Assembly: GCA_027487845.1 (NCBI GenBank)
Contig: JAIYCV010000013.1
Location: 1-64,000 of the forward strand
Direction: 5' to 3'
Length of the DNA: 64,000 bases
From: Flammeovirgaceae bacterium
GTDB lineage: Bacteria > Bacteroidota > Bacteroidia > Cytophagales > Cyclobacteriaceae
Positions 55,435 to 64,000 of the stretch are shown here, piece by piece. The notes under the pieces were generated by a model that made no database searches, was not told the origin of the DNA, and worked only from the letters and a program-made list of their open reading frames with translations. Both the position numbers and the translations under genes were made by a program. Each line of letters starts with the position of its first letter. Position 1 is the stretch's first letter.

Positions 55435-57633
55435 TTACTTTTCGGGTAGTCGCGGTGTTTCTGAAGCGCCAGAAACAGGCGTGACCGCCTCAATTTTTGG
55501 CGATGAGTTTAAATCGGCCGAAGCTGGATTTTTTTGTGCAATGTGAGGAGCTATAATCAACGCTACAATCGAAGTAAGTTTGATCAAAATATTCATAGAA
55601 GGACCAGAGGTATCTTTAAAAGGATCTCCTACTGTATCGCCCGTAACAGAGGCTTTATGCGGTTCAGATTTCTTGAAATAAGTCTGCCCATTGATTTCAA
55701 CTCCTTTCTCGAAAGATTTTTTTGCGTTATCCCATGCGCCACCAGCATTTGACTGGAACATACCCATTAGAACTCCAGAAACGGTTACTCCGGCTAACAT
55801 TCCGCCTAACACTTCTGGCCCAAATGTAAACCCAACAATGATCGGGGAAATCAATGCAATTGCACCAGGGGCGATCATTTCGCGAATAGATGCGTTGGTT
55901 GAAATAGCTACGCATTTTTCATATTCAGGTTTAGCCTTGTACTCCATAATTCCCGGAATTTCTCTGAATTGCCTTCTCACTTCGTTGACCATATCCATGG
56001 CAGCACGGCCAACCGCAGCAATACATAAAGAGGAAAAAATGAAGGGTATCATTCCACCTACAAATAAGCCAGCCAATACGGGCGCTTTATAAATATCGAT
56101 CGATGAGATCCCGGAAACTCCTACAAAAGCTGCAAATAGTGCTAGTGAAGTCAATGCAGCGGAAGCGATAGCAAAACCTTTTCCGGTTGCTGCTGTGGTA
56201 TTTCCTACAGCATCTAAGTTATCCGTGCGTCCTCTCACTTCTTCTGGTAGTTGGCTCATTTCGGCAATACCCCCCGCGTTGTCAGCAATGGGTCCAAAAG
56301 CATCTATAGCCAATTGCATAGCGGTTGTTGCCATCATACCAGCAGCAGCAATAGCTACACCATAAAGGCCAGCAAATGCATGTGAGGCAATAATGCCAGC
56401 CGCGAGCACTAGAATTGGAAGTGTTGTGGATTCCATACCAACCGAAAGGCCTCCAATGATATTAGTAGCATGGCCAGTTCCTGATTGTTTTATGATCGAC
56501 AGCACAGGCCTTTTGCCCATAGCAGTGTAATACTCAGTGATAAGGCTCATCAACGCGCCTACTATCAGACCGACAATAATAGCAAAGAAGACATCCATTG
56601 ATGAAAATTCAAACCCGCGATGCACCAGTTTTTCAGGCAACAACATTGTTACTGCAAAGTAAGAAGCAATTGCAGTTAATATAATCGAAGACCAATTACC
56701 AATATTTAGAGCATTTTGAACGCTGTCTGTTTCTTTCTTAATACGCACAAACCAAGTCCCGACTATGGAGAAGATAAGCCCAAGCCCAGCGATCATCATG
56801 GGTAATAATATTGGAGACAAGCCTTGATAATTATCGCCAGAGGCGTCAATTTCTTGACCAAGAACCATGGTGGCAAGTATTGTTGCTACATAAGATCCAA
56901 ACAAATCGGCACCCATACCAGCTACGTCTCCCACATTGTCTCCCACATTGTCGGCAATGGTTGCGGGGTTTCTTACATCATCTTCCGGAATCCCAGCTTC
57001 TACTTTACCCACTAAGTCAGCACCAACATCGGCTGCCTTTGTATAAATACCTCCACCAACGCGTGCAAACAAGGCGATTGATTCTGCGCCTAAAGAGAAA
57101 CCAGCCAATACCTCAATTGCCTTTTTTACTTCAAGGCCGTTTATCGCAGCTCCCTCCGGCACAAACAACTGATAAAGCACAATAAACAAGGATCCCAAGC
57201 CTAAAATAGCAAGGCCCGCAACTCCAATACCCATTACAGACCCTCCATTAAAGGATACTTTCAACGCTTGAGCTAGACTTGTTCTAGCGGCTTGCGTAGT
57301 GCGCACGTTTGCTTTGGTGGCGATCTTCATGCCCAGGTATCCAGCGAAAGCTGAAAGGATAGCTCCAATTAAGAAGGAAATTGCAATTAATGGACTTGAA
57401 TCTTCAACTAGTGATCCAGACCAGCCTAACAAAATAGCAGCAAAAACAGCAAAATAACCCAATACTTTCCATTCGGCTTTCAAAAAGGCCATCGCCCCAT
57501 CGGCAATGTACCCGGCAAGTTCTGTCATTTTTGCATCGCCAGCGTCTTGTTTGGTTACCCAAGCAGACTTTATTGCCATAACAATTAGTCCAATAACACC
57601 GAATGCTGGAATCAAATAAATAATACTGTTCAT
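55435..57633 (-). CDS. hppA: Membrane-bound ion-translocating pyrophosphatase
   Basis: Couples pyrophosphate hydrolysis to H+ or Na+ pumping. The 732-residue protein has about 16 membrane segments and the catalytic loop [35 protein letters not shown]. The [10 protein letters not shown] motif has Ala where K+-independent enzymes have Lys, so it belongs to the K+-dependent class; H+ versus Na+ specificity cannot be read here. The promoter box at 57703-57710 and a hairpin at 57663-57691 lie in front of the gene. Confidence 0.96.
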   Translation of the reverse strand: MNSIIYLIPAFGVIGLIVMAIKSAWVTKQDAGDAKMTELAGYIADGAMAFLKAEWKVLGYFAVFAAILLGWSGSLVEDSSPLIAISFLIGAILSAFAGYLGMKIATKANVRTTQAARTSLAQALKVSFNGGSVMGIGVAGLAILGLGSLFIVLYQLFVPEGAAINGLEVKKAIEVLAGFSLGAESIALFARVGGGIYTKAADVGADLVGKVEAGIPEDDVRNPATIADNVGDNVGDVAGMGADLFGSYVATILATMVLGQEIDASGDNYQGLSPILLPMMIAGLGLIFSIVGTWFVRIKKETDSVQNALNIGNWSSIILTAIASYFAVTMLLPEKLVHRGFEFSSMDVFFAIIVGLIVGALMSLITEYYTAMGKRPVLSIIKQSGTGHATNIIGGLSVGMESTTLPILVLAAGIIASHAFAGLYGVAIAAAGMMATTAMQLAIDAFGPIADNAGGIAEMSQLPEEVRGRTDNLDAVGNTTAATGKGFAIASAALTSLALFAAFVGVSGISSIDIYKAPVLAGLFVGGMIPFIFSSLCIAAVGRAAMDMVNEVRRQFREIPGIMEYKAKPEYEKCVAISTNASIREMIAPGAIALISPIIVGFTFGPEVLGGMLAGVTVSGVLMGMFQSNAGGAWDNAKKSFEKGVEINGQTYFKKSEPHKASVTGDTVGDPFKDTSGPSMNILIKLTSIVALIIAPHIAQKNPASADLNSSPKIEAVTPVSGASETPRLPEK

Positions 57634-57662
57634 GAGGTTTTTCTATAGTTTAATACGGTTAA

Positions 57663-57691
57663 AAAAACCATCCCTTTTTAGGATGGTTTTT
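57663..57691 (-). promoter_or_regulatory. Hairpin in the hppA 5' untranslated region
   Basis: GGATGGTTTTT (57681-57691) pairs with AAAAACCATCC (57663-57673), an 11-bp perfect stem with a 7-nt loop. On the minus strand it is followed by a T-run, so it has the shape of an intrinsic terminator, and it lies between the -7 box (57703-57710) and the ATG (57633). It could attenuate hppA or act as a 5' stabiliser. Confidence 0.55.
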
Positions 57692-57702
57692 AAAAATCTG
57701 CG

Positions 57703-57710
57703 CAAATATA
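57703..57710 (-). promoter_or_regulatory. Candidate -7 box for hppA
   Basis: The minus strand reads TATATTTG, a perfect TAnnTTTG match, 70 bp upstream of the hppA ATG. The -33 position shows only TTT. Confidence 0.4.
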
Positions 57711-57964
57711 GAATAAGGGTTAATATTTTAAAATTTCAGGTCGCGAATACCTCCGTTCTTCCGGAATTTGTCAATTGCGGCATCCATAATTACCCGACTT
57801 GGCTAATTGCACGTAGTTTTGCACTTCCAATTTCGGTTAGCTATTCGAAGTTTCCATTCAATTAAATATACCAATAATTATGCGAAACTTCATTTACTGT
57901 GTTTCTACTCTTAAAAATATAAAGTTGAATTTCGACCCTTTGCGATTGAGCTTTTACTTTGAAG
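57711..57964. other. Intergenic stretch without a recognised gene
   Basis: Both strands are broken into short frames. I see no RNA gene, repeat or conserved coding remnant. A plus-strand TAGTTTTG near 57811 resembles a -7 box but serves no gene I can identify. Confidence 0.4.
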
Positions 57965-58333
57965 TTACAAAGTAAGTTGCTTTAACGCTGCCCAAAGTGT
58001 TTTCTTTTTTACATCATCTAACTCGCCCAGGCCATCAGCCTGAATGAATTGGTTAGAACCTAATTTGGTCAAGGTATAAGGAGTGATGGCTGGTGATGCC
58101 TTCGAGCCAAAGAGAATAACTGTTGAATTAACTAATTCATCCGTATAAAAGATTTCGGAATGGATGATGGTGACCGACTGCAAACTCTGCTTAATCGATG
58201 ACAGTATTTTTGCTAGCAAAGTCTTTTCATCTTCTGAAATTGTATTCCAAGGTTTATGAAGAATTATGCTAAGGGGTTCTTCGATTTTATAGATGGAATC
58301 AAGAAATATAGATTCTCGTAGGGCTTGGTTCAT
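57965..58333 (-). CDS. Hypothetical protein coupled to thioesterase
   Basis: A 122-residue protein of unknown family: MNQALRESIFLDSIYKIEEPLSIILHKPW, then HSEIFYTDELVNSTVILFGSKASPAITPYTL and a C-terminal GLGELDDVKKKTLWAALKQL. It contains no signal peptide or membrane segment. Its start shares one base with the thioesterase stop, so translation is coupled. Confidence 0.7.
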   Translation of the reverse strand: MNQALRESIFLDSIYKIEEPLSIILHKPWNTISEDEKTLLAKILSSIKQSLQSVTIIHSEIFYTDELVNSTVILFGSKASPAITPYTLTKLGSNQFIQADGLGELDDVKKKTLWAALKQLTL

Positions 58334-58857
58334 TATTCTTTAATGTCAAAAATAGATTTCAGCTCGTGGGCCTCAGCGGGATTCATTCGTCCAGAAAGAA
58401 TAAGTCTCAATTGTCTGCGCCTCAATGCTCCCGCATAAAGTTCTTTTTCTTCTTCGGTTTCTGGTTCAATTTCAGGAATTGGCACGGGTTGGCCATTCTT
58501 ATCAACCGCTACAAAAGTAAAATACGCACTGTTACTAGAAACTTTTGATTCGGCTGGTATATCTTCTGCGTCTACATCGATTCGGACCTCCATTGACGAG
58601 TTGAAGGCGCGAGTCACTCTTGCTTTTAGGGTAACTACATTTCCTAATCGTATAGGTTGTCGAAAAGAAATATTATCAACAGAGGCCGTTACAACAGTAG
58701 AGTTAGAATGTTTTTGACCTGCTATGGCAGACACAATATCCATCCAATGCATTAACCGACCACCCATCAGATTATTAAGTGTGTTGGTGTCGTTAGGCAA
58801 AACAAGTTCGGTCATACTGACAAACGACTCTCTTGGAAATTTCTTCTTATGTTTCAT
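58333..58857 (-). CDS. Acyl-CoA thioesterase (hotdog fold)
   Basis: A 174-residue hotdog-fold thioesterase of the YciA/acyl-CoA hydrolase type. The helix motif TNTLNNLMGGRLMHWMDIVSAIAGQKH carries the catalytic Asp, followed by VTASVDNISFRQPIRLGNVVTLKARV. Such enzymes hydrolyse a range of acyl-CoAs. It overlaps the following 122-residue gene by one base. Confidence 0.92.
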   Translation of the reverse strand: MKHKKKFPRESFVSMTELVLPNDTNTLNNLMGGRLMHWMDIVSAIAGQKHSNSTVVTASVDNISFRQPIRLGNVVTLKARVTRAFNSSMEVRIDVDAEDIPAESKVSSNSAYFTFVAVDKNGQPVPIPEIEPETEEEKELYAGALRRRQLRLILSGRMNPAEAHELKSIFDIKE

Positions 58858-58975
58858 ATTGCAATCGATAGCAAGACACTAGTGGTCGTTAGCTTTTAGT
58901 GGACGCGCACAAAAATCATAAAAAATATTTGGAATACGTTACTATTAGAATTATTTAGCATGACTTTTTAAAAAG

Positions 58976-59062
58976 ATGCTAAAATCAATTTCTATAATCA
59001 ATACAAAAACGTTCATTGCTGAACAAACTATTTGTATTACCACTATTAGCATTACGGGGTAG
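58976..59062 (+). CDS. thrL: Candidate thr operon leader peptide
   Basis: A 28-codon frame from ATG 58976 preceded by an A-rich AAAAAG. Half the residues are Thr or Ile (6 Thr, 8 Ile) and the end reads TICITTISITG, close in composition to the E. coli thr leader. It ends 81 bp before thrA. A short hairpin GGGG/TCCC follows its stop, then T6 at 59075-59080. Thr and Ile are the products that would signal, so ribosome stalling here could set thrA expression. I could not draw a strong terminator, so the mechanism is open. Confidence 0.6.
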   Translation: MLKSISIINTKTFIAEQTICITTISITG

Positions 59063-59143
59063 CTCCCTGCATAGTTTTTTAACCCAGCTGTTCTCTCTTT
59101 GTTTTATCTTACTTCCAGCAACTTACTGTTGAACTTTTGTTAA

Positions 59144-61606
59144 ATGAAAATATTAAAATTTGGTGGCTCATCGGTGTCCACCTCCGAAAGAATAAAATCA
59201 ATAATTAAAATTGTAGAACCTTACCAAAAGGATGAACCCATCGCCATCGTTTTTTCCGCTTTTGGCGGGATAACCGATAAGCTAATAAATTTAAGCACGA
59301 TGGCATTAGCTGGTGATTTAGGTTACAAATCGGAACTTGAGATAATTGAGAAAAGACATATTGAGGCCGTTCGCGAACTTATTGGGGTTCAATGCCAAAG
59401 TAGCATTCTTGCGCAAGTAAAGTTTTTAATCAATGAATTGGAAGATATACTCCATGGAATCTATTTAGTTAAAGAGCGAACCACACGCACATTAGATTTT
59501 GTGATGAGTTTTGGTGAGCGCCTTTCTGCCTATGTTATTTCAGAAGCTTTTATCGATCATAAAATTGATGCCGAATTTTTGGATGCAAGAAAGGTTATTC
59601 GAACAGACAGCCATTATGGTTATGCGAAGGTTGATTTTAAAATCACGAACAAACTAATCCAACACCATTTTGAAATACATCCTAAACTTCAAATTATTAC
59701 AGGCTTTGTTGCTACTTCAGAAAATGGCGAGACTACAACGCTAGGAAGAAGTGGATCGGATTATACAGCAGCTATTTTTGCCGGTGCACTAGAGGCATCA
59801 TCGCTTGAAATTTGGACTGACGTTGATGGTATGATGACGGCCGATCCACGTAAAGTAAAAAAGGCATTCACAGTCAATGAGATGACGTACGAAGAAGCCA
59901 TGGAGCTTTCCCACTTCGGGGCGAAGGTGATTTTTCCCTCTACTATGCAGCCCGCGTTGGCAAACCAAATTCCCATCTGGATAAAAAATACGTTCAACCC
60001 TACATTCCCCGGTACGAAAATTAGTGCGCAGGCAACCAATGGGAAAAATTTGTTGATAAAAGGAATTTCCTCCATGGATAAAATTAGTTTGCTGAGCGTG
60101 CAAGGTAGCGGATTGGTTGGCGTAGTTGGTGTGTCAAGTCGCTTGTTTGCCACGTTAGCGAATGAAAAGATCAGTGTGATCCTTATCAGCCAGGCTTCTT
60201 CTGAGCACTCTATTTGTTTTGCTGTGGAAAGTAGCAACGCAAAGCGGGCAAAAGTTGCTATTGAAAAAGAATTTCAATATGAGATTTTGAACGGAGAGAT
60301 GAACGAAGTGATCGTTGAAAATGAGCTCGCCATCGTGGCTGCGGTGGGCGAAAACATGAAACACAATCCTGGAACTAGCGGACGAATGTTTAACGCATTG
60401 GGTAAGAACGGAATTAACATTAGTGCCATTGCACAAGGCTCGTCCGAGTTGAACATTTCTGCGGTAATCAAGCAGGCAGATATATCAAAAGCCCTCAATG
60501 TTTTACATGAGGCATTCTTTTTGTCTGATCGTAAAATAGTGAACTTGTTTTTGGTTGGTACAGGCTTAATTGGAAAATCATTGATCAAGATGATTGCCAA
60601 TCAACATGCAAAACTTGCGAAAAATAATTTATTGGAGATAACAATAGCGGGTGTTGCCAATAGCCGTAAAATGTTGTTTAACGAGTTAGGATTGCCTTTC
60701 GAATCGTGTATTGAAGAACTACACCAGCATGGTGCCCCCACCAATCTGCAACAATTTGTTGAGAAAATGAAGGAGCTCAATTTATCAAATAGTATATTTA
60801 TAGATTGTACTTCCAGCGGTGACGTAATACATTATTATGAAGCCATTTTGAATGCTAATATTTCAATTGTTACGCCTAACAAAAAAGCAAACTCGGGTTC
60901 TTATCAAAATTATCAGTTGCTCAAATCGACTGCTTTCAAAAGAGGAGTTAAATTCTTGTATGAAACCAATGTAGGTGCTGGACTTCCCGTTATCAACACG
61001 TTAAATGATTTATTGCTGAGTGGAGATCGTGTCATTAGGATTGAGGCCGTTCTAAGCGGCACACTTAATTTTATTTTTAGTAGCTATGACGGAAGCAAAA
61101 AATTTAGTGACGTGGTGAAAGAAGCGCAGGCGAAAGGATATACCGAACCTGATCCTCGTGATGATTTAAATGGAATGGATGTTGCCAGAAAAATTTTGAT
61201 ATTGGCCAGGGAGACAGGGTTGAAGTTAGAAATGGAGGACGTTTCAATTGAAAATTTGGTTCCTCAAGATTGTAGGGAGTTTACTTCAGTGGATGATTTT
61301 TATGGCGGATTAGCAACGCATGACATAGGGGTTGAGCAACAAGTTAAAAAAGCAACCGCTAAAAAAGAGAAACTCAGGTATATGGCGGTTTTGGAAAATG
61401 GGAAAGCGGAAACTAAATTGGTAGGCGTAGGGGAGACGCATCCTTTTTATTCCCTCGCGGGAAGCGACAACATCATTCTTCTTACAACGGAGAGATATAG
61501 TGATAGACCGATGGTAATCCGAGGCCCTGGCGCAGGCGCTGAGGTAACTGCAGCAGGTGTTTTTGCTGATGTAATTAGAATTGGAAATTACGCTGGAAAC
61601 TATTAA
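59144..61606 (+). CDS. thrA: Bifunctional aspartate kinase/homoserine dehydrogenase
   Basis: Catalyses the first and third steps from aspartate to homoserine. The 820-residue fusion has the aspartokinase domain (KFGGSSV at 5-11, SDYTAAIFAGAL, IWTDVDGMMTADPR), two ACT regulatory repeats (about 315-455, with VSSRLFATLANEKISVILISQASSEHS), and the homoserine dehydrogenase domain (LVGTGLIGKSL; ETNVGAGLPVINTLNDLL; EPDPRDDLNGMDVARK). Feedback by threonine is expected for this class. It opens thrA-thrB-thrC behind the leader at 58976. Confidence 0.97.
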   Translation: MKILKFGGSSVSTSERIKSIIKIVEPYQKDEPIAIVFSAFGGITDKLINLSTMALAGDLGYKSELEIIEKRHIEAVRELIGVQCQSSILAQVKFLINELEDILHGIYLVKERTTRTLDFVMSFGERLSAYVISEAFIDHKIDAEFLDARKVIRTDSHYGYAKVDFKITNKLIQHHFEIHPKLQIITGFVATSENGETTTLGRSGSDYTAAIFAGALEASSLEIWTDVDGMMTADPRKVKKAFTVNEMTYEEAMELSHFGAKVIFPSTMQPALANQIPIWIKNTFNPTFPGTKISAQATNGKNLLIKGISSMDKISLLSVQGSGLVGVVGVSSRLFATLANEKISVILISQASSEHSICFAVESSNAKRAKVAIEKEFQYEILNGEMNEVIVENELAIVAAVGENMKHNPGTSGRMFNALGKNGINISAIAQGSSELNISAVIKQADISKALNVLHEAFFLSDRKIVNLFLVGTGLIGKSLIKMIANQHAKLAKNNLLEITIAGVANSRKMLFNELGLPFESCIEELHQHGAPTNLQQFVEKMKELNLSNSIFIDCTSSGDVIHYYEAILNANISIVTPNKKANSGSYQNYQLLKSTAFKRGVKFLYETNVGAGLPVINTLNDLLLSGDRVIRIEAVLSGTLNFIFSSYDGSKKFSDVVKEAQAKGYTEPDPRDDLNGMDVARKILILARETGLKLEMEDVSIENLVPQDCREFTSVDDFYGGLATHDIGVEQQVKKATAKKEKLRYMAVLENGKAETKLVGVGETHPFYSLAGSDNIILLTTERYSDRPMVIRGPGAGAEVTAAGVFADVIRIGNYAGNY

Positions 61607-61710
61607 TGAAAGTTCCAAGTTTCATCCGATTCTTGCTTACATTCAGCTTACTGACGGAAATCTTTGATCTTGTGTCTCGATACTCAATACTACTATCTCA
61701 ATACTAACTC

Positions 61711-62640
61711 ATGTCTAAATCCATTCGAGCTTTTGCCCCCGCTACTGTCGCTAATGTTTGCTGCGGTTTTGATATTCTCGGGTTTTCTGTAGATGCGCCT
61801 GGTGATGAAGTTGTGTTGACACTAAAAGATGAAATGGGCATCGTCATTACAAGTATAGAAGGCGATGATGGAAGACTGCCTAAAGAGGCGTTAAAAAATA
61901 CGGCTGGCGTAGCTGTTGATTCGTTTTTGCGGAGTATTGGAAGTAACCAAGGTGTTGAGATAGAATTGATTAAAAATTTACCCTTAGGAAGCGGCATGGG
62001 CTCTAGCGCTGCCAGCGGGGTAGCAGCATTGGTGGCGATCAATCAATTGTTTGGAAATCCCTACACACGCGAGCAAATGATACCTTTCGCGATGGAGGCA
62101 GAGCGAATCGCATGTGGGGCGGCTCATGCAGACAACGTGGCTCCGTCTTTACTGGGTGGCTTTGTGTTGATTCGAGATTATAACCCATTAGACATTGTTA
62201 AAATACCAGTTGCGAAAGGGCTGTTTTGTACACTCATTCATCCGCATCTGGAATTGAAAACAGCCGACTCCCGCAGAGTATTGAAACCGACTGTGTCGTT
62301 AAAGGAGGCAATAATTCAAAGTGGAAATATCGCGGGCTTAATGATTGGCCTCATGAAGCCGGATTATAGTTTGATAAGCAGGTCTTTGAAAGACGTAATT
62401 GCCGAACCTATCCGCTCGGTGTTTATACCTGGATTTGATCTTATCCGAGAAAGTGTCAAGGCTGCTGGCGGTCTTGGTTGCGGGATCTCGGGCTCAGGCC
62501 CAACCATTTTTTGTTTAAGTGGTATTGAATCGATTGCCCATCAGGCGGGAGAAATTGTGAAGCAACATTTTGATAAACATCAATTGCAAAGTGATGTTTT
62601 TGTTTCAGAAATAAATTACGAAGGAGCGAAAATTCTTTGA
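61711..62640 (+). CDS. thrB: Homoserine kinase
   Basis: ATP-dependent phosphorylation of homoserine. The 309-residue GHMP kinase has APATVANVCCGFDILGF near the start, the phosphate loop PLGSGMGSSA (91-100) and the C-terminal GGLGCGISGSGPTIFCLS motif. The 104-bp gap after thrA is built of CTCAATACT-type words. It is the middle gene of the threonine operon. Confidence 0.97.
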   Translation: MSKSIRAFAPATVANVCCGFDILGFSVDAPGDEVVLTLKDEMGIVITSIEGDDGRLPKEALKNTAGVAVDSFLRSIGSNQGVEIELIKNLPLGSGMGSSAASGVAALVAINQLFGNPYTREQMIPFAMEAERIACGAAHADNVAPSLLGGFVLIRDYNPLDIVKIPVAKGLFCTLIHPHLELKTADSRRVLKPTVSLKEAIIQSGNIAGLMIGLMKPDYSLISRSLKDVIAEPIRSVFIPGFDLIRESVKAAGGLGCGISGSGPTIFCLSGIESIAHQAGEIVKQHFDKHQLQSDVFVSEINYEGAKIL

Positions 62641-62681
62641 TTTACTATATCTTATATCTAGCATCTTGAGTCTACTATCCC

Positions 62682-63992
62682 ATGAACTACTACAGCACCA
62701 ACAATCCGTCATTGAGAGTTTCCCTTCAGCAAGCCGTTGTGGAGGGATTGGCGGCTGACAATGGTTTGTTTATGCCTGAATTTATTCCGCCACTTCCACC
62801 GCAATTTTTCGACACACTTGCGCAGAAATCGTTTCAGGAAATTTCGTTAGAAGTCGCGAAAAATTTGATCGGGAATGATTTGCCTGATAAAGAGCTCGAG
62901 CGAATTGTTACCCAGACAATTTCGTTTGACGCACCATTGGTCAAAATTGAAGAAGGAATCTATGCGCTTGAGCTTTTTCACGGCCCCACATTAGCCTTTA
63001 AAGATTTTGGAGCTAAGTTTTTAGCAGGATTGCTGGGGTATTACGCTCAGCAGCAATCAAGGGAAATGACCGTTCTTGTTGCAACGTCTGGAGATACAGG
63101 AAGTGCCGTTGCGAACGGCTTCTATAATGTAGAAGGAACAAAGGTGATAGTGTTATATCCGTCTGGAAAAGTGAGTGATTTACAAGAAAAGCAATTCACC
63201 ACCTTGGGGGGTAATATTACTGCCCTCGAAATTGACGGAACGTTCGATGATTGTCAGCGGCTCGTTAAACTGGCTTTCCTGGACAAACAATTGCAACAGC
63301 AACGTATGTTGACCTCAGCCAATTCCATCAATATTGCTCGCCTTATTCCCCAAATGTTTTATTATTTCTGGGCCTACGCTCAACTACCTGATAAAAGTAA
63401 GGAAGTAGTTGTTTCAGTACCTAGCGGAAACTTCGGAAACCTGACGGCTGGGCTTATAGCCAAAAAAATGGGGTTGCCAATTTCAAAATTCATTGCAGCT
63501 ACTAACCTAAACGATGTTGTTCCGGCCTATCTGGAATCGGGCAGTTTCGCAACTCGACCTTCTGTTGCAACTTTGAGCAGTGCCATGGACGTTGGTAATC
63601 CAAGCAATTTTGCTCGCATACTGGATCTATATAGTGGAAATAGGGAAGCAATACTTAATGATGTCGTGGGTGTTAAGATAACAGAGGAAGAAACCTGCCA
63701 CGCTATCCAACACCTTTACCATTCGATGGAATATGTGCTGGATCCACATGGAGCAATTGGCTATTTGGCACTAAAGAATTTAATTGACTCACGGAAACAA
63801 ACGGGAATATTTCTAGAGACAGCTCACCCAGGAAAATTCAAAGAGGTGGTGGAGAATAATACAAAAAAAGCGGTACTGCTTCCTGACAGGCTAAGTGCAT
63901 TTTTATCGAAACAAAAGCAGACTACCAGATTAAATAATACGTACATTGAACTGAAAGAATTCTTACTTAGCTATTGTTTTACGATGCGTTGA
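62682..63992 (+). CDS. thrC: Threonine synthase
   Basis: PLP enzyme converting phosphohomoserine to threonine. The 436-residue protein has YYSTNNPSLRVSLQQAV at the start, the PLP Lys107 in HGPTLAFKDFGAKF, ATSGDTGSAVANGF for the cofactor phosphate, and VPSGNFGNLTAGLIAKKMGLP. It is the fold-type-II long form found in Bacteroidota and enterobacteria. The stop is complete at 63990-63992. Confidence 0.97.
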   Translation: MNYYSTNNPSLRVSLQQAVVEGLAADNGLFMPEFIPPLPPQFFDTLAQKSFQEISLEVAKNLIGNDLPDKELERIVTQTISFDAPLVKIEEGIYALELFHGPTLAFKDFGAKFLAGLLGYYAQQQSREMTVLVATSGDTGSAVANGFYNVEGTKVIVLYPSGKVSDLQEKQFTTLGGNITALEIDGTFDDCQRLVKLAFLDKQLQQQRMLTSANSINIARLIPQMFYYFWAYAQLPDKSKEVVVSVPSGNFGNLTAGLIAKKMGLPISKFIAATNLNDVVPAYLESGSFATRPSVATLSSAMDVGNPSNFARILDLYSGNREAILNDVVGVKITEEETCHAIQHLYHSMEYVLDPHGAIGYLALKNLIDSRKQTGIFLETAHPGKFKEVVENNTKKAVLLPDRLSAFLSKQKQTTRLNNTYIELKEFLLSYCFTMR

Positions 63993-64000
63993 GTAAATTG

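Noticed and set aside
57632-57865. 77-residue plus-strand frame upstream of hppA
   Set aside because: It runs through the hppA leader hairpin and promoter box and shows no protein signature.
59761-60237. 158-residue minus-strand frame inside thrA
   Set aside because: Antisense shadow of the aspartokinase domain.
61606-61707. 33-residue frame between thrA and thrB, starting on the thrA stop
   Set aside because: It is built largely of the CTCAATACT-type spacer words and shows no family resemblance; kept only as a curiosity.

Overview
The window reads as a chromosomal segment of a Bacteroidota bacterium, most likely a cytophagalean glider. The reasons are a gldC gene, a TonB receptor paired with a surface lipoprotein, DUF5683 and DUF3098 proteins, a methionine synthase split into two genes, and several promoters with the phylum-specific TAnnTTTG -7 box (the clearest, TTG-N19-TATATTTG, lies before rpsF). 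I cannot name a genus. There is no rRNA, tRNA, CRISPR array or prophage; most of the window is housekeeping DNA with accessory insertions between genes.

Layout. 0-5 kb: rpsF-rpsR-rplI, a GT22-like glycosyltransferase, a coiled-coil membrane protein, a methyltransferase and apaG. 5-16 kb: ung, a Uma2 protein, lepB, dapB, a DUF5683 protein, parB-parA, a DUF3500 protein, yidC and pyrG, with a nested inverted repeat between yidC and pyrG. 16-19 kb: wecB between two toxin-antitoxin-like pairs, plus an unlisted decayed wecB 3' end. 19-29.5 kb: glutaryl-CoA dehydrogenase divergent from a tryptophan 2,3-dioxygenase, a MORN-type repeat protein, a COG2509 flavoprotein, PPK2 and surface proteins. 29.5-35 kb: gyrB, ppk1 and ppx. 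35-40 kb: a SAM-I riboswitch driving metH (two genes) and metF. 40-43 kb: an AAA/DUF4143 ATPase, an IS5-like element and a broken second metF 3' end. 43-55 kb: SGNH lipoprotein, TonB receptor, gldC, a frameshifted nucleotidyltransferase, scoB/scoA split by an S23-type gene, ribF, truB, uppP, ftsX and an ECF sigma/anti-sigma-like pair. 55-64 kb: a K+-dependent-type hppA, a thioesterase pair and thrA-thrB-thrC behind a Thr/Ile-rich leader peptide.

Main observations. (1) Two accessory modules, the RelE/ParE pair beside wecB and the DUF4143 ATPase beside metF, each lie directly between an intact gene's 3' end and a diverged, decayed copy of that same 3' end. This is the signature of insertion with 3'-end replacement or duplication. 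(2) S23-type four-helix-bundle genes, one intact and one wrecked, lie exactly between operon partners (scoA/scoB and the two metH genes). They are flanked by short-word repeats that supply the neighbour's stop codon and, for metH, the next gene's start codon; a 26/27 identical stretch of one repeat recurs without a gene before metF. (3) The metH SAM-I leader contains a complete set of mutually exclusive pairings ending next to the GTG start, which predicts translational control. (4) A 28-residue leader peptide with 14 Thr or Ile codons precedes thrA, suggesting attenuation.

Functional links: methionine cycle (riboswitch, metH, metF), threonine synthesis from aspartate (thrABC), polyphosphate and pyrophosphate metabolism (PPK2, PPK1, Ppx, HppA), tryptophan/lysine catabolism (TDO, GcdH), chromosome partition (ParAB) and envelope biogenesis (YidC, LepB, UppP, FtsX, WecB).
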